From the NCBI RefSeq assembly GCF_900102675.1, contig NZ_FMYX01000007.1:62001-126000 (forward strand): a DNA stretch of 64,000 nt, written 5' to 3'. Both the position numbers and the translations under genes were made by a program. Every line of letters starts with the position of its first letter. Within the stretch, counting starts at the first letter, position 1. Origin of the DNA: Pseudomonas guariconensis. Lineage in GTDB: Bacteria; Pseudomonadota; Gammaproteobacteria; Pseudomonadales; Pseudomonadaceae. Of the stretch, positions 9,296 through 16,740 are shown one piece after another. Below the pieces are notes generated by a model that was given only the letters and a program-made list of their open reading frames with translations, made no database searches and had not been told where the DNA came from.

Positions 9296-9880
9296 ATGAA
9301 AGGCATGACGCTGCTGGCATTGGCGGCAAGTCTGGTGATGGGCGCCCACGCTCGCGCCGATGATCGAGACCTGTGGATGTTCGCCCAATGGGCGGGTGAC
9401 CACGAGACGCGAGCCTTCCGCCAGATGCTGGTGGATGCACGCCTTTATGGTGTAGTGCCGATCCATCAACTGCTGCGCTCGGCCTCGGACTGGCGCCTGT
9501 GCCAGGCCTCGCCCTTCGCCGTGCCGCCGGCCGCCCAATGGCCCCAGGTGCGATCCACCTTGGCGCTGCTCAAGACCCTTGATGAACAAGGCATCCTGCG
9601 TCAGTTCGAAGTGGTCTCGGCCTATCGCGATCCGCGCCTGAACGCCTGTGCGGGCGGCGCGCCGGGTAGCGCTCACACGCGGGCTTTCGCGGTCGACGTG
9701 CTGCTGCCGGCGTGGTCAGATCCCAATCCGCTTTGCCGCTTCTGGCAGCAGCACGGCCAGGCCTGGAACATGGGACTGGGGCGCTACCCGACTGGGCGCA
9801 TTCATCTGGATACCGCAGGGTTTCGGACTTGGGGTGGCGACGGTCACTCGGGCTCGTCGTTCTGTATCAAGCCCAAGTGA
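9296..9880 (+). CDS. Secreted M15-type peptidase (D-Ala-D-Ala carboxypeptidase-like)
   Basis: The 194-residue protein has a signal peptide ending near GAHARA, after AGGAG six bases before the ATG. The C-terminal half shows VVSAYRDPRLN, GSAHTRAFAVDVLL and GRIHLDTAGFRTW. These match the SxHxxGxAxD and C-terminal HxD/H zinc-ligand pattern of the M15 family (VanY-like and Peptidase_M15_3), which cut peptidoglycan peptides in the periplasm. Its last 37 bases overlap the convergent LysR gene. The exact substrate cannot be told from sequence. Confidence 0.75.
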   Translation: MKGMTLLALAASLVMGAHARADDRDLWMFAQWAGDHETRAFRQMLVDARLYGVVPIHQLLRSASDWRLCQASPFAVPPAAQWPQVRSTLALLKTLDEQGILRQFEVVSAYRDPRLNACAGGAPGSAHTRAFAVDVLLPAWSDPNPLCRFWQQHGQAWNMGLGRYPTGRIHLDTAGFRTWGGDGHSGSSFCIKPK

Positions 9881-10737
9881 GCCAGGCAGCTGCGGCACTC
9901 CTGAACCACCCACGTCGCGAAGCGCTGGCGCTTGTCACCGGCCTCCAAGGGGCGGGGGCTGAGCAGGTGATAGGCAGAGCCATCACGCAAGAAGCCAAAC
10001 GGCGCCTGAAGCTGTCCGCTGTCGAGCTCGTCGCGAACCATCAAGGCTGAAGCGATCGCCAGGCCCAGGCCCGCGCTGGCGGCCTGTATCGACAGATAAA
10101 AATGCTCGAAGTCGCTACGCTCGGTCTCTCGGGCCTGTCTACCGTCCAGGCGCAGCCAAGTGCTCCAGGCGTTGGGGCGGGTGGCGCTGTGCAGCAGCCG
10201 TTGGCCTTCGAGGCTGCCTCCCAGGTTGGGTTGGCAGACCGGGCCGATCCATTCGTCGCAGATCTTCAAACTGTGCAGCTGTCGGTCCCAATGGAAGTCG
10301 TCACGCCGCAGGGCCAGGTCGACACCCGCCCGTGCGAAATCCAGCGGGCCGCCAGCGGCCACCAGGTGCAGTTGCAGGTCAGGGTGGGTGGCGTGGAAGC
10401 GGGGCAGGCGCGGAATCAACCAGCGCATGGCGATGGTCGGCTCGCACGACAACACCAGGACGTTATCGCGCTCCTGGGTTTGCAGGCGCTGCACCGTGCC
10501 TTCCAGTTGTTCGAAGATCGATTGGGTGGTGCTGTGCAGTGTCCGGCCGGCAGCGGTGAGGAAGATCGCCCGGTTGCGCCGTTCGAACAGTTCGATGCCA
10601 AGGCTCTCCTCCAGCAGTCGCACCTGGCGACTGACCGCACCATGGGTCACATGCAGGCGCTCGGCGGCGCGCACGAAGCTTTCGGTTTCGGCGGCGATGT
10701 CGAAGTAACGAAAAGCGGTAAGTGGCGGCATTTTCAT
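9844..10737 (-). CDS. LysR-family transcriptional regulator (GcvA-like)
   Basis: The 297-residue protein has an N-terminal winged helix-turn-helix (FVRAAERLHVTHGAVSRQVRL, residues ~21-41) followed by an effector-binding domain, as in LysR regulators of the GcvA subgroup. It is divergent from the LysE-family exporter at 10935, a common arrangement in which the regulator controls the neighbouring exporter; here that is inference. Its 3' end overlaps the end of the peptidase gene. Confidence 0.88.
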   Translation of the reverse strand: MKMPPLTAFRYFDIAAETESFVRAAERLHVTHGAVSRQVRLLEESLGIELFERRNRAIFLTAAGRTLHSTTQSIFEQLEGTVQRLQTQERDNVLVLSCEPTIAMRWLIPRLPRFHATHPDLQLHLVAAGGPLDFARAGVDLALRRDDFHWDRQLHSLKICDEWIGPVCQPNLGGSLEGQRLLHSATRPNAWSTWLRLDGRQARETERSDFEHFYLSIQAASAGLGLAIASALMVRDELDSGQLQAPFGFLRDGSAYHLLSPRPLEAGDKRQRFATWVVQECRSCLAHLGLIQNDEPE

Positions 10738-10757
10738 GATCGTGTCGGCGCGACAGC

Positions 10758-10790
10758 CCTGTGGGAGTGGGTTCGCCCGCGAAGGGAATC
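10758..10790 (-). repeat. REP element
   Basis: GTGGGAGTGGGTTCGCCCGCGAAGGG is, on the minus strand, a P. putida-type REP (CTTCGCGGGC...CCCAC). It sits between the divergent LysR and LysE genes. A short palindrome, AGAGCGA/TCGCTCT at 10802-10817, follows. Confidence 0.7.
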
Positions 10791-10934
10791 CTGTGTTTTC
10801 AAGAGCGAGTTCGCTCTCGAATCCGTGAAAGAAACTAGCGGATTTGTCGCACTATAAATCGATTTTTGCCTGTGGATAAGCCCTCGATAATTGGCGCTTC
10901 TGTGTATTTTCATCGCCTATCGAGGGGTTTTTTT

Positions 10935-11552
10935 GTGAATGAACTGATCGCTGTCGCCCTGTTCACCGTGCTGGCTGTCATCAGCCCGGGCGCTGACTTC
11001 GCCATGGTCACCCGCAGCAGTTATGCGCAAGGGCGCAAGGCAGGACTTGCCGCTGCCATCGGCATCGCATTGGGGGTGCAGGTGCATGTGCTGTACACCG
11101 TCCTGGGTATTGCCGTGATCATCAGCCAGAGCCCGGTGTTGTTCATGGCGATGAAGGTGGTGGGGGCGGGCTACCTGATCTACCTGGGCTACAAGTCGCT
11201 GACCAACACCTCACGCATCTGCCTCGATGGCCTTGCGCAGGACGGCCAGGCGAGCACGTTGCAGGCGTTGCGCACGGGCTTTCTGACCAATGCGCTGAAT
11301 CCCAAGACCATGCTGTTTGTCGTCAGCGCCTATACCCAGGTCGTGCAACCGGGTAGCCCGTTAGCCCTGGACTTTGCCTATGGTGCGTTCATGTCCTTTG
11401 CCCATTGGCTGTGGTTCAGCCTGGTGGCGGTGTTCTTTTCCAGTGCGGTGTTGCGCAAGGCAATGATCGAGCGGCAGGTGATGGTCGATCGGGTGATCGG
11501 CGTAGCCTTGATCGGGCTGGGCGTCGCGGTGGTGGCGGCGGGGGTGCGATGA
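10935..11552 (+). CDS. LysE/RhtB family amino-acid exporter
   Basis: The 205-residue inner-membrane protein has about six hydrophobic segments and the family signature SPGADFAMVTRSSYAQGR near the N-terminus, with TGFLTNALNPKTMLF in the middle. These proteins export amino acids or their derivatives. The GTG at 10935 (VNELIAVALF) is chosen because it begins the conserved first membrane helix; the upstream ATG at 10866 adds 23 residues not typical of the family. Substrate unknown. Confidence 0.85.
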   Translation: MNELIAVALFTVLAVISPGADFAMVTRSSYAQGRKAGLAAAIGIALGVQVHVLYTVLGIAVIISQSPVLFMAMKVVGAGYLIYLGYKSLTNTSRICLDGLAQDGQASTLQALRTGFLTNALNPKTMLFVVSAYTQVVQPGSPLALDFAYGAFMSFAHWLWFSLVAVFFSSAVLRKAMIERQVMVDRVIGVALIGLGVAVVAAGVR

Positions 11553-11587
11553 GTGATAGAGCTGGCGCGACTTTTCGCGGGCAAAGA

Positions 11588-11617
11588 AAAAGGGCTTATC
11601 TTTCGATAAGCCCTTTT
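11588..11617. terminator. Bidirectional terminator between LysE gene and tRNA-Met
   Basis: A 13-bp perfect stem (AAAAGGGCTTATC / GATAAGCCCTTTT) with loop TTTC ends in T-runs on both strands. It can end the plus-strand LysE transcript and the minus-strand tRNA-Met transcript. Confidence 0.88.
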
Positions 11618-11622
11618 CAATA

Positions 11623-11699
11623 TGGTGGCTACACAGGGACTTGAACCCCGGACACCGGCATTATGAATGCCGTGCTCTAACCGACTGAGCTATGTAGCC
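11623..11699 (-). tRNA. tRNA-Met (CAT)
   Basis: Read on the minus strand this is a complete 77-base tRNA with encoded CCA. The acceptor stem is GGCTACA/TGTAGCC, the D-arm GCTC...GAGC, the anticodon stem CGGCA/TGCCG with loop TTCATAA (anticodon CAT), and the T-loop TTCAAGT. The Watson-Crick first acceptor pair (G-C) and lack of the three G-C anticodon-stem pairs mark it as elongator rather than initiator Met (or possibly tRNA-Ile2, which also has a CAT anticodon gene). It is a possible insertion hotspot for the accessory genes around it, but no att repeat was found. Confidence 0.95.
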
Positions 11700-12004
11700 A
11701 AGTGGCGCGCATTATTCGCCTGAAACGCGATTGTGTCAACACTCATTTCAAAAAAAATTTACGCGCTTTCAATCGCTTAGCCAGAAAGCCCTGAATCCGC
11801 GCATCACCAGACAATGGCCGAGCACCTTGACCAGGCGCTAATGCTGTTCGCCAGCCAAGCGTGCTGCGCGCTGTGTGGGGTGTCGATGGTGAAGTCATCA
11901 CTGACGCGCCGCTGGAGAGATTGTGGCGACAATATAAAAAGGTAGCTATCTATCTACTTATTTCCGGATAATCGGATCCCAAATTCGCGGACGGAATACC
12001 TGCC
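11700..12004. other. Intergenic region upstream of fsr
   Basis: About 305 bases with no convincing gene. The right half is A+T-rich, including TATAAAAAGGTAGC near 11933-11946, and probably holds the fsr promoter. The left part next to the tRNA 5' end should hold the minus-strand tRNA promoter. No clear operator was recognised. Confidence 0.5.
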
Positions 12005-13219
12005 ATGGCCATCAGCAGCGCCCAGACTTCCACTGCCGCCAGCGCGACGGCCCAAGCCAACCCGCTGGTGATTCGCATCATCGCCTTCTGCGCTTTGGCG
12101 CATCTGATCAACGACTTGATCCAGTCGGTGTTGCCAGCCATCTACCCCATGCTCAAGGCGAACTATGACCTGAGCTTTGCCCAGATCGGCCTGATCACCC
12201 TGACCTTCCAGGTCACTGCCTCGCTACTGCAACCTTGGGTGGGCTTTTTCACCGACCGGCGACCGACGCCGAACCTGTTGCCTCTGGGCACGGTGTGCAC
12301 GTTGGTGGGGATCGTGATGCTGGCGTTCGTCGGCAGCTTTCCGATGATTCTCCTGGCCTCGGCGTTGGTAGGCATCGGCTCGTCGACCTTCCATCCGGAA
12401 ACCTCGCGGATCGCCCGTCTGGCCTCGGGCGGACGGTTTGGCCTGGCCCAGTCGACGTTCCAGGTTGGCGGCAATGCCGGCTCTGCCTTCGGCCCGTTGC
12501 TAGCGGCGGCGATCGTCATTCCCTTCGGCCAGACCCACGTGGCCTGGTTCGGACTGGCCGGATTGTTCTTCTTCGCCGTGACCTTGCTGCTGCGCCGCTG
12601 GTACACCGGGCACCTCAACCAGTTCAAGGCGCGCAAGGCCGTACAGGCCAGCCATGGCATCTCCCGCCAGCGAGTGATCCTGGCGCTGGTGGTACTGGGC
12701 CTGTTGGTGTTCTCCAAGTACTTCTACATGGCCAGCTTCACCAGTTACTTCACTTTCTACCTGATCGAGAAGTTCGACCTGTCGGTGGCCAGCTCCCAGT
12801 TGCACCTGTTCCTGTTCCTCGGCGCAGTGGCCGCCGGGACCTTCTTTGGCGGGCCGATCGGTGATCGCATCGGGCGCAAAGCGGTGATTTGGTTCTCCAT
12901 CCTGGGCGTGGCGCCATTCACCCTGGTGCTGCCCTATGCCGATCTGTTCTGGACCACCGTGCTCAGTGTCGTGATCGGCTTCATCCTCGCGTCAGCCTTC
13001 TCCGCGATCGTGGTGTACGCCCAGGAACTGGTGCCTGGGAGTGTCGGCATGATTGCCGGGATCTTCTTTGGCCTGATGTTCGGGTTCGGGGGCATTGGGG
13101 CGGCGTTGCTCGGGTATCTGGCTGACTTGCGGGGAATCGAGTACGTGTACGGGTTGTGTTCGTACCTGCCGTTGTTCGGCCTGCTGGCGGTGTTCTTGCC
13201 GTCCACCAGCAAGCGCTGA
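12005..13219 (+). CDS. fsr: MFS transporter, fosmidomycin resistance (Fsr) family
   Basis: The 404-residue, 12-helix inner-membrane protein closely follows the Fsr pattern: an N-terminal AHLINDLIQSVLPAIYP segment, GFFTDRRP in the loop between helices 2 and 3, and the diagnostic SSTFHPETSRIARLASGGR and QVGGNAGSAFGPL. Length equals E. coli Fsr (~406). Members are drug/proton antiporters that export fosmidomycin; the natural substrate is unknown. It is followed by a hairpin at 13227. Confidence 0.88.
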   Translation: MAISSAQTSTAASATAQANPLVIRIIAFCALAHLINDLIQSVLPAIYPMLKANYDLSFAQIGLITLTFQVTASLLQPWVGFFTDRRPTPNLLPLGTVCTLVGIVMLAFVGSFPMILLASALVGIGSSTFHPETSRIARLASGGRFGLAQSTFQVGGNAGSAFGPLLAAAIVIPFGQTHVAWFGLAGLFFFAVTLLLRRWYTGHLNQFKARKAVQASHGISRQRVILALVVLGLLVFSKYFYMASFTSYFTFYLIEKFDLSVASSQLHLFLFLGAVAAGTFFGGPIGDRIGRKAVIWFSILGVAPFTLVLPYADLFWTTVLSVVIGFILASAFSAIVVYAQELVPGSVGMIAGIFFGLMFGFGGIGAALLGYLADLRGIEYVYGLCSYLPLFGLLAVFLPSTSKR

Positions 13220-13226
13220 TGTCGTT

Positions 13227-13245
13227 GGGACCGCCTGGCGGTCCC
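13227..13245 (+). terminator. Palindromic hairpin after fsr
   Basis: GGGACCGC / GCGGTCCC with a 3-base loop begins 7 bases after the fsr stop. It lacks a T-run, so it is a weak terminator or 3'-end stabiliser. Confidence 0.5.
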
Positions 13246-13575
13246 GAGATTGACGAGTCGGCGGCCGTTGGCCTAGAGTGCCGGCTCTTTTCTTTCCACG
13301 TAGTCGATGCAATGCGCTGTTCCCTGAGTTCTCGCCTTGTTCGCCAGCCTGCTTTCCAGGCTGCACGTCGCACGTGGCCGAGCGACACGGTGCTCAAGCG
13401 TCGACGCAGCGTGCTGTTCGCCTTCACTTTCTCGCCACACCTTGCCCTGATCTGATCCGCGCTTACCTGCGCCGCGCCTTTGCGGTGCGCGTCTGCGCTT
13501 GCATCTGTTTTCAGTGATTTTTCCAGCCGACCGGGCCCCCATGGGGGCTGCCTGGCGGCGCGCAAGGAGTGGTAC
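13246..13575. other. Intergenic region between two MFS genes
   Basis: About 330 bases. Open frames here (for example the upstream extension of the next gene to 13480) have Arg/Cys-rich composition and look non-coding. A GCCCCC-AT-GGGGGC inverted repeat at 13535-13548 lies just upstream of the AAGGAG ribosome site of the following gene and could form a leader hairpin. No known RNA family recognised. Confidence 0.45.
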
Positions 13576-14736
13576 ATGAACATGCGTTTACTGGCGGGCC
13601 TGTTGTTCGCCGTGTCAGTGGTGGGCTTCAGCCTCGGAGCGAGCCTGCCGCTGGTGTCGTTACGCCTTCACGAGGCGGGGGCCAGCACCCTTGAAATTGG
13701 CATCATCTCGGCCATTCCGGCGGCAGGAATGATGCTCTCGGCGTTCATGGTCGATGCCTGCTGCCGGCACCTGACCCGGCGCACCATCTACCTGTTCTGC
13801 TTTAGCCTGTGCACCCTGAGCATCGCCTTGCTGGAGTGGTCGTTCGCCTCGATCTGGTACCTGGCGCTGCTGCGCCTGGCGTTGGGGGTTGGCATGGGAA
13901 TCGCGATCATCCTGGGTGAATCTTGGGTCAACGAGCTGTGCCCGGATCACAACCGCGGCAAGATCATGGCGCTGTACGCCACCAGCTTCACCGGCTTCCA
14001 GGTGCTGGGCCCGGCGATGCTGGCGCTGGTCGGTGCCAATAGCCCCTGGGTCACCGGCGTGGTGACGGCCTGTTACGGCCTGGCCCTGTTGTGCATCCTG
14101 CTGACGGTGCCCAAGGATCATGTGGAACACGGCGAGGAGGGCGAAAAGAGTTTCACCCTCGCCGGCTTCTTCCGCGTGGCACCAGCGCTGTGCGTGGCGG
14201 TGTTGTTCTTTTCCTTCTTCGATGCCGTGGTGCTGTCGTTGCTGCCGGTGTACGCCAGCAGTCATGGCTTTGCGGTGGGCGTGGCGGCGCTGATGGTGAC
14301 GGTGGTGTTCGCCGGCGACATGATCTTCCAGTTGCCCCTGGGCTGGCTGGCCGACCGGGTCGAGCGCACCGGGTTGCATTTGGTGTGCGGGGTAGTGGCG
14401 ATGTCGATCGGCATAGGTCTGCCGTGGCTGTTGCAGGCAACCTGGTTGCTCTGGCCGATGCTGGTGCTGCTGGGGGCAGTGGCCGGTGGCATCTACACCT
14501 TGGCGCTGGTGCTGATCGGCCAGCGCTTCAAGGGCCAGGACCTGGTCACCGCAAACGCCAGTGTCGGCTTGCTATGGGGTGTCGGCAGCCTGGTCGGGCC
14601 GCTGGTCAGCGGCGCGGCGATGGATGTGGCGCCCCATGGGTTGCCGATGGCGCTGGCGCTGATGGCGGGTCTGTTCGTGTGCTTTGCCCGGCAGTCGTAT
14701 CGTCGGGCGGCCAGGCTGCGGGCTGTGACAGACTGA
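13576..14736 (+). CDS. MFS transporter (YcaD-like)
   Basis: The 386-residue inner-membrane protein has twelve predicted helices. It begins MNMRLLAGLLFAVSVVGFSL and has RTIYLFCFSLCTLSIALLEW and GMGIAIILGESWVNEL in the first half, resembling the YcaD/YfkF group of MFS permeases. ATG 13576 follows AAGGAG at 8 bases, so it is preferred over an upstream in-frame ATG at 13480 that adds a non-hydrophobic, Cys/Arg-rich stretch. Substrate cannot be inferred. Confidence 0.82.
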   Translation: MNMRLLAGLLFAVSVVGFSLGASLPLVSLRLHEAGASTLEIGIISAIPAAGMMLSAFMVDACCRHLTRRTIYLFCFSLCTLSIALLEWSFASIWYLALLRLALGVGMGIAIILGESWVNELCPDHNRGKIMALYATSFTGFQVLGPAMLALVGANSPWVTGVVTACYGLALLCILLTVPKDHVEHGEEGEKSFTLAGFFRVAPALCVAVLFFSFFDAVVLSLLPVYASSHGFAVGVAALMVTVVFAGDMIFQLPLGWLADRVERTGLHLVCGVVAMSIGIGLPWLLQATWLLWPMLVLLGAVAGGIYTLALVLIGQRFKGQDLVTANASVGLLWGVGSLVGPLVSGAAMDVAPHGLPMALALMAGLFVCFARQSYRRAARLRAVTD

Positions 14737-14898
14737 CGCCAAGGCGCTGCCAATATCGGTCTGTTCGCAGGCATTTCGCGAAGAAGGCGCCACGGAGCAA
14801 GACCATTGAAAGCGGAATTACCCGCGCAAGATCCGTCGTTTAGCCGGTGAGCGATTGGTCTAAGCTGGGTGTTTTCCGCTCCCTGGAGGGCACTGCGC

Positions 14899-15525
14899 AT
14901 GATCCACGCCGACCTCTCGCCCGCGGCCTACCGTGAAGCCACGGATTATCTGGCCGCTCTGGACCCGGACTGGGCCCGGCATATCGACACCATCGGCCCT
15001 TGCCTGCACAGCGCTGCGCCCGAGCGTGAACCCTTCGAAGCGCTGGTGCGGGCGGTGGCCTATCAGCAACTGCATGCCAGGGCAGCCGAGGCGATCCTGG
15101 CGCGGATGCTGGCCTTGTTTCCTGATGCCGCATTCCCCGAACCTGAGCAGCTGTTGGCGACACCGCCTGAGGTGCTGCGCGGCTGTGGCTTTTCTGCGAG
15201 CAAGCTGGCGACCGTGCAGGGTATCGCCCAGGCGCGCCTGGACGGTATCGTGCCCAGCCGCGAGCAGGCCATGACCTTGACCGATGACGCACTGATCGAA
15301 CGGTTGGTGAGCCTGCGCGGTGTTGGCCGTTGGACGGTGGAGATGCTCCTGATCTATTGCCTGGAGCGCTCTGACATCCTGCCGGTGGACGACTTCGGCG
15401 TACGGGAGGGTTACCGGCGGCTCAAGGGCATGGACAAGGCCCCGACCCCCGCGCAGTTGCGTTCGTTGGGTGGGGTATGGAGCCCGTATCGGACGGTGGC
15501 GTCCTGGTATCTGTGGCGGGCTTGA
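14899..15525 (+). CDS. alkA: DNA-3-methyladenine glycosylase II (AlkA-type, HhH-GPD)
   Basis: The enzyme removes alkylated purines from DNA. The 208-residue protein carries a helix-hairpin-helix (LVSLRGVGRWTVEMLLIY, residues ~136-153) and the PVDDFGV segment with the catalytic Asp (164 or 165) of the HhH-GPD superfamily. It lacks the N-terminal domain of E. coli AlkA (282 residues), so it is of the compact bacterial type. ATG 14899 follows GGAGGG. It is next to ada, which suggests a shared adaptive response to alkylation. Confidence 0.85.
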   Translation: MIHADLSPAAYREATDYLAALDPDWARHIDTIGPCLHSAAPEREPFEALVRAVAYQQLHARAAEAILARMLALFPDAAFPEPEQLLATPPEVLRGCGFSASKLATVQGIAQARLDGIVPSREQAMTLTDDALIERLVSLRGVGRWTVEMLLIYCLERSDILPVDDFGVREGYRRLKGMDKAPTPAQLRSLGGVWSPYRTVASWYLWRA

Positions 15526-15616
15526 ACCGATGACGCACAGATTGCTCGGCAAGAATCGGAGTGCCACGCTCCAAGCACCCTGTCAGGCTTGAACCATCCG
15601 CAGCCAGGAGATGCCC

Positions 15617-16684
15617 ATGAAGCCTGCCTCGACTTACCTCACCGATACCGACCGCTGGCACGCTGTGCAGGCGCGCGACGCTGCGGCCTGCGGTCATTTC
15701 GTCTATGCCGTGCGCACCACGGGGGTCTATTGCCAACCCGGTTGCAAGTCGCGGCTGGCCAAGCGCGAGAACGTCGAGTTCTTCGCCGATAGCGGGGCTG
15801 CCGAGGCGGCCGGTTATCGTGCTTGCCGACGCTGCACCGAGGCCAAGGCCGAGCAGGTTGCGCGACGCACTGAGCTGGTTGCTCGTGCCTGTCGCTTGAT
15901 CGAGGCCAGCGACACCGCACCCAACCTCGAGCAACTGGGTGAGCAACTGGCACTGAGCCCGTTCCACCTGCATCGCCTGTTCAAGGCTGAAACCGGCCTT
16001 ACGCCCAAGGCCTACGCCTCGGCCTTCCGCGCCCGTCGCCTGCGCGAGCGGCTCGATGATCAAGGCAGTTCCGTGACCGACGCGATCTATGACGCCGGTT
16101 ACAACTCCAACAGCCGATTCTATGAAAGCGCAGGCCAACGCCTGGGCATGCGCCCGCGCGAGTACCGCGCCGGCGGGGCGGGGGCGAGGATCCGATTCGC
16201 CATTGGCCAATGTTCTCTGGGGGCGATCCTGGTGGCCCAGAGCGAGCGCGGCATCTGCGCCATTCTGTTGGGCGACGACCCGGAGCAGCTGTTGCGCGAG
16301 TTGCAGGATCAATTTCGCAATGCGCAGTTGATCGGCGGTGATGCCGGCTTCGAGCAATTGGTTGCGGTGGTGGTGGGCTTTGTCGAGCAGCCGGCACTAG
16401 GGCTGGCCTTGCCGCTGGATGTGCAGGGCACGGCCTTTCAGGAGCGGGTCTGGCAGGCGCTGCGTGAGGTGCCGCTGGGCAGCCGGGTCAGCTATACCGA
16501 CATCGCCCAGCGCATCGGCGCGCCCAAGGCCGTGCGTGCGGTGGCCCAGGCCTGCGCGGCCAACCACCTGGCCGTGGCGATCCCCTGCCATCGGGTGGTG
16601 CGCCGCGATGGCGACCTCAGTGGCTACCGGTGGGGTGTCGAGCGCAAGCGGCAATTGCTGGAGCGAGAAACGGCACTCACGTGA
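15617..16684 (+). CDS. ada: Bifunctional methyltransferase/regulator Ada
   Basis: Ada repairs methyl phosphotriesters and O6-methylguanine and, once methylated, activates alkylation-repair genes. The product has 355 residues (E. coli 354). In order it shows the N-terminal zinc domain with Cys39, Cys43, Cys70 and Cys73 (Cys39 is the methyl acceptor), an AraC-type helix-turn-helix at ~100-190, and the C-terminal methyltransferase with IPCHRVV (Cys324). ATG 15617 is chosen because the GGAG at 15607-15610 abuts the alternative ATG 15611. All key residues are present. Confidence 0.94.
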   Translation: MKPASTYLTDTDRWHAVQARDAAACGHFVYAVRTTGVYCQPGCKSRLAKRENVEFFADSGAAEAAGYRACRRCTEAKAEQVARRTELVARACRLIEASDTAPNLEQLGEQLALSPFHLHRLFKAETGLTPKAYASAFRARRLRERLDDQGSSVTDAIYDAGYNSNSRFYESAGQRLGMRPREYRAGGAGARIRFAIGQCSLGAILVAQSERGICAILLGDDPEQLLRELQDQFRNAQLIGGDAGFEQLVAVVVGFVEQPALGLALPLDVQGTAFQERVWQALREVPLGSRVSYTDIAQRIGAPKAVRAVAQACAANHLAVAIPCHRVVRRDGDLSGYRWGVERKRQLLERETALT

Positions 16685-16740
16685 TCATCAGGAGCAGCGT
16701 AGAATTCCCGCCCAATCGAGCTTGTAAATAGGGGAATTCG

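Noticed and set aside
11623..11699. tRNA-Met as attachment site of an integrated island
   Set aside because: No direct repeat of the tRNA 3' end and no integrase were found nearby, so this remains only a possibility.
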